From contig CAJOJQ010000005.1 in NCBI GenBank assembly GCA_905234985.1, positions 1 through 64,000 of the forward strand: a stretch of 64,000 nucleotides of DNA. Reading direction: 5' to 3'. Under the pieces are notes generated by a model that worked only from the letters and a program-made list of their open reading frames with translations, had not been told where the DNA came from and did not search any database. Positions within the stretch are counted from its first letter, which is position 1. Every line of letters starts with the position of its first letter. The stretch comes from an uncultured Christensenellaceae bacterium. Lineage in GTDB: Bacteria > Bacillota > Clostridia > Christensenellales > Aristaeellaceae. Below, piece after piece: positions 60,900 to 64,000 of the stretch. A program made the position numbers and the translations under genes.

Positions 60900-62237
60900 T
60901 CAGCAGTGTTTCCCTCTGCCAAACACATGCTGAAATCTGTTTTCGCTAACTTGCATCAGCGAAACAAACTCCTCGTAGCTTTTTGCCTCCACGGGGATTC
61001 TCAATCCGCGCTTTGTAACAGAAACATCGTCTCTCGGCATCACATTCGATTCGTAAGTGATTCCCTTATTCATCCATAGCGGCTTGTCATCGACTTCTGC
61101 TGTCTCCGGATAAAGATAATAACCTGTCTTTGCATCGAAGCGGAACATATATGCCAATACTTGTAAATAATCTTTGTTTCCAATATGATCGACCGGCTTA
61201 TATTTCGCGTCGGCGACGATTCTCGTTTCCCTGTCCTTGCTTATGAAATCGGGATAAATCAGACCTGCGTGACCGCCGAACAACCGCTGCGCTCCTGTCC
61301 CATTTTTGTTCTTTGGATGATAAAAGCAGTCTTCAATCAATAAGCTGATATATTCTTCCCAAAGCCAAGCGCCGTCGAACAAAATGCCGTATATCTGCCT
61401 TGAGCCTGCGCCGATTTGGTGCTTTTGATGTTGAAGAATCAAAAGGCACAGCCGCTGGAGCGCGAGGTACTCACGGAAGTATGCATGCCGGACAGCGTTC
61501 TTCTTGTTCGCTTCGATGATTCTCTGCCGGTCATAAGTCTCGTAGCGCGGTGTGGAATTGATTACAAGTTTGATTTCATCCTTCACTCTGACAAGCAAAT
61601 TGTTCCCGTAAGGCTTTCTCCTGATGAACTCAATCGTATGGCGCACCAGCTCCATAAGGTTGTTGTCATATGAGAACTCTCTCTGGCTGTAGGCAATATT
61701 TCCTGTAAAAGGGGTATTTTCTTCAATGTGTCTCGCGATATCAATGGTTCCTTTCACATTTTCATCATTATAGCGATTGCGGATATACTGTTTGAAAAGC
61801 CCTTTTCGCATTGCCGTTTTCAGATAGTACGGAAACAAAAACAGCAAAAAATTGAACAGCCTGTTGTTCTGATCGGCATCCGATTCCAAATCCACAACAT
61901 TTGGAAAGTCCAGCACCCGATCAAGAAGATACTGAAAAAAGAAGTCCTCGCCTTCGCCGCAAAATCGGGAGTTGATAACCAAACGCTCGTTTCCGCAGCC
62001 AAGGAACCCCATCACATTTCCAGTGCGGTATGTATCATTTATGCTTTGAAGGATCATTTGATCCTTCGTAATATCCTCGGCCTCCGCAACAAGTTCAGGG
62101 AAAACAAACACGCCTTCCCGTTCAAGCTGCTCAAGCGTTTTGTCAGCGATTCTGCCAGCAAGGTTTTTGATATCTGAAAACGATTCTTTGATCGTTTGTG
62201 TATTGTCCCTAATCTTTAACAGCTTCATTGGCGTCAC
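60900..62237 (-). CDS. mcrC: McrC-like nuclease subunit of a McrBC-type restriction system
   Basis: A 445-residue protein with the PD-(D/E)xK nuclease core of the McrC family: WLWEEYISLLIEDCF, D330 in LIYPDFIS, and D343-A-K345 in RIVADAKYK. The N-terminal part (1-250) is the McrC-type helical domain that contacts McrB. It needs the McrB motor to cut modified DNA. GTG at 62237 has AGGAG 10 nt upstream; an ATG lies 9 bp further in. It overlaps mcrB by 29 bp. Base composition is lower in GC than the flanking genes, which fits horizontal transfer. Confidence 0.88.
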   Translation of the reverse strand: MTPMKLLKIRDNTQTIKESFSDIKNLAGRIADKTLEQLEREGVFVFPELVAEAEDITKDQMILQSINDTYRTGNVMGFLGCGNERLVINSRFCGEGEDFFFQYLLDRVLDFPNVVDLESDADQNNRLFNFLLFLFPYYLKTAMRKGLFKQYIRNRYNDENVKGTIDIARHIEENTPFTGNIAYSQREFSYDNNLMELVRHTIEFIRRKPYGNNLLVRVKDEIKLVINSTPRYETYDRQRIIEANKKNAVRHAYFREYLALQRLCLLILQHQKHQIGAGSRQIYGILFDGAWLWEEYISLLIEDCFYHPKNKNGTGAQRLFGGHAGLIYPDFISKDRETRIVADAKYKPVDHIGNKDYLQVLAYMFRFDAKTGYYLYPETAEVDDKPLWMNKGITYESNVMPRDDVSVTKRGLRIPVEAKSYEEFVSLMQVSENRFQHVFGRGKHC

Positions 62238-63981
62238 CGTTCACCGGCTCCTGATAGCCGTATGCTTTTGCAAAGCGATTCATGATGCCGTCTTCATCAT
62301 ACATTCCCTGAACATACTCCCGGAGAAGAGGCTGCAAATAATCCGTCCATAGCTGATCGAAGGTCAATGTTTTCAGTTTCAGAAAGTATGACGCGCCAAT
62401 TTGATAGTTTTCATTTAAATCTTCAACAGCGGCAATTTCCTTATTCAGCGCGGCCATGCGGCTGATGGCTTCCGCCTCCAAAGCCTCGTCCTCCAAAGAG
62501 GCCAGCATTTCCAGACGTTCATCCGCCTTTAATTCCACAAAGCGAAAACGCCTGCGCATAGCAAAATCAAAGCTGTCCACAGATCGGTCGATATCATTCA
62601 TCGTGCCAATGATGTAGACATTTTCCGGGATATAGAGCTTCTCGTCCGGGTCAGCATGGAGGTTGGCATACTGTGTGGATATTTCCCCGGCTTTGCCTCT
62701 GTATCCCGGATCAATTGCAAAGAATAGTTCGCCAAAGATTTTTGAAATCTCGCCTCGATTGATCTCGTCGATAATAAAAATGTATTTCTTTAGCTCCGTG
62801 TGTTTTGCTCTCGTCCTTGCCGATATTCCTTTCTTTGCCTTGATTGCTTTATAGATCGCAAAGTCATAGGAATATGCCTGCGTTGAAAAAGACTTGCCGA
62901 AGAAAGCAGTGATATCCTTGATCTTGGTAAACTTGATTTCAGATTCAAGCATTCTCCTGATTTCGTCCATGCTAAGAGAAAGCCTGTTTACAGTCGCGTT
63001 TCCAGGAATTGAAATATTGATATGTTCCTCATCAACACTCGTAATTGAAAATTCGTTGCCATTGATGGTCCTGAAAGTGTCAACGCCAAGTTCAATGCCG
63101 GAAAAAAAGTCCCTCATGGCTTCCTGAACCGATACTTCTTTCTCAATGGCTTCCGTGGATTTCTGGGAATCCTCATAATTCTTTTTCGCGCGGGCGATAA
63201 ACTTTTTGAAGATACCATCCTGCAATTCAAATCCCATTGTGCCGTCGTCATTTACCTTGGGCCGAAGGCCCTCAACGAAATCAGAGTAGTCATAGCTCGG
63301 ATGAAACTGAACAAACTCCACCTGCTTTTTCTGTTCATCGGAAAGTTGCGTGTAATTTTCGTAATAACCGTTGCTGACAATATCGGCCGCTATCTCTTTT
63401 GCGAGATAGGATTTCCCTGTTCCCGGAGCGCCGCGGAATATCAGGTTTTTGGATTCAATCAGCATGGAAGAAAAAGGATTGTTATATCCCTTGAATTGTT
63501 GAACAAGTTCTTCCTGCGCCGCAGCTTCGGCGGCAGGCATCTGTTCTTCCTGCTCGTCCTTTTCCCTATAGGTTAAAATCATTCGATCGCCCGGCTCGCC
63601 AAAGCGTTTCAAGCACTCCTGAACAAACAGAATCGTAGAAAAGATATTCCAGCTATAGAAAACGAACTGTCTGCCGTTATCATAGGTATAGACAAGATAC
63701 TCTATTGTTTTTCGATGCTGCCTGAACTCCTCAATGCTGGAATAGATACCGCAAATCGTTTCGCTGGCTGGACTGTATTTGCAAACAGGAAAGTTTTCCT
63801 TATTCTCGACAGACATGGAGGCCAGCTGCTTTTCAAATACCTGACAGGTAATGCGGGGCATCGTCTGATTTGAGTTGCGCCGTTCGCCTTTGCTGTAAGC
63901 GCGCTTTATTATCTCGCCATTTGCTTTCTGGAAGTATGCGCCCAGCGGTTTGTATTTGTCCCCAAGGTAAATGTTATCCAT
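62209..63981 (-). CDS. mcrB: McrB-like AAA+ motor subunit (5' end near the window edge)
   Basis: At least 590 residues. Walker A is GAPGTGKSYL (184-193), Walker B IFIIDEINRGEISKIFGEL, and the McrB GTP-specificity motif reads GTMNDIDRS (family consensus MNxxD). R-finger region MRRRFRF follows. The N-terminal 150 residues would form the DNA-recognition part; no named modified-base-reading domain could be recognised. The ATG at 63981 has no ribosome-binding site and the frame stays open to the window edge (TDERFS precedes it), so the gene probably starts outside the window. Confidence 0.88.
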   Translation of the reverse strand: MDNIYLGDKYKPLGAYFQKANGEIIKRAYSKGERRNSNQTMPRITCQVFEKQLASMSVENKENFPVCKYSPASETICGIYSSIEEFRQHRKTIEYLVYTYDNGRQFVFYSWNIFSTILFVQECLKRFGEPGDRMILTYREKDEQEEQMPAAEAAAQEELVQQFKGYNNPFSSMLIESKNLIFRGAPGTGKSYLAKEIAADIVSNGYYENYTQLSDEQKKQVEFVQFHPSYDYSDFVEGLRPKVNDDGTMGFELQDGIFKKFIARAKKNYEDSQKSTEAIEKEVSVQEAMRDFFSGIELGVDTFRTINGNEFSITSVDEEHINISIPGNATVNRLSLSMDEIRRMLESEIKFTKIKDITAFFGKSFSTQAYSYDFAIYKAIKAKKGISARTRAKHTELKKYIFIIDEINRGEISKIFGELFFAIDPGYRGKAGEISTQYANLHADPDEKLYIPENVYIIGTMNDIDRSVDSFDFAMRRRFRFVELKADERLEMLASLEDEALEAEAISRMAALNKEIAAVEDLNENYQIGASYFLKLKTLTFDQLWTDYLQPLLREYVQGMYDEDGIMNRFAKAYGYQEPVNGDANEAVKD

Positions 63982-64000
63982 CGAAAAACGTTCATCGGTA

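Overview
The window looks like chromosome from a spore-forming, fairly GC-rich member of the Clostridia (Bacillota). Two alpha/beta-type small acid-soluble spore proteins and a CotF-type coat protein show sporulation. Other signs are strong GGAGG ribosome-binding sites, many GTG/TTG starts, sigma-A promoters with a 17-bp spacer, LysM and VanY cell-wall proteins, and CUT1 sugar transporters with no dedicated ATPase. No rRNA, tRNA or CRISPR array was seen.

Positions 1-22,620 hold a surface-polysaccharide locus, all on the minus strand, read from a consensus promoter at 22,590-22,618 through a ~295-nt hairpin-rich leader. Its first part (about 7.0-22.3 kb) is AT-rich and encodes assembly and decoration: a PLP sugar aminotransferase, a PglC/WbaP-type initiating phosphoglycosyl transferase, an ATP-grasp/HAD fusion, three LicD phosphotransferases, a HisC-like aminotransferase, a cytidylyltransferase/oxidoreductase fusion, a GNAT, a GT4 glycosyltransferase, a Wzy-like polymerase, a MurJ/Wzx-like flippase, a decayed teichoic-acid-type glycerophosphotransferase and an acyltransferase. 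The distal part (about 0.1-7.0 kb) is GC-rich and makes nucleotide sugars: RfbA and RfbB (dTDP-4-keto-6-deoxyglucose) and CapE-CapG-CapF (UDP-N-acetyl-L-fucosamine). A 217-bp element with inverted ends sits inside the locus, and IS-end-like repeats lie at the left edge.

Positions 22.7-36.8 kb hold a second long minus-strand cluster: two solute-binding proteins anchored by membrane helices rather than lipid, two pairs of CUT1 permeases, a DUF5696 protein, an NHL-repeat protein and a Yip1-family membrane protein. It looks like an envelope-associated oligosaccharide uptake and processing system that borrows an ATPase encoded elsewhere.

Positions 36.9-56 kb are mixed housekeeping and envelope genes: a triple-LysM protein, a VanY carboxypeptidase, a membrane/PlsC fusion, a clostripain-type protease, RarA, a nitroreductase, an AEC transporter, RecX, a serine hydrolase, a spore-coat pair, an orphan HTH/coiled-coil protein, a GH13 enzyme, a sirtuin, a HAD hydrolase and PepC. 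Three copies of a ~105-bp palindromic heptamer-repeat element lie at gene 3' ends here.

Positions 56-64 kb carry a CsoR-CopA copper module with its operators, an AqpZ-type aquaporin, two ssp genes separated by a pseudoknotted, apparently structured RNA, and a lower-GC McrBC restriction pair reaching the right edge.
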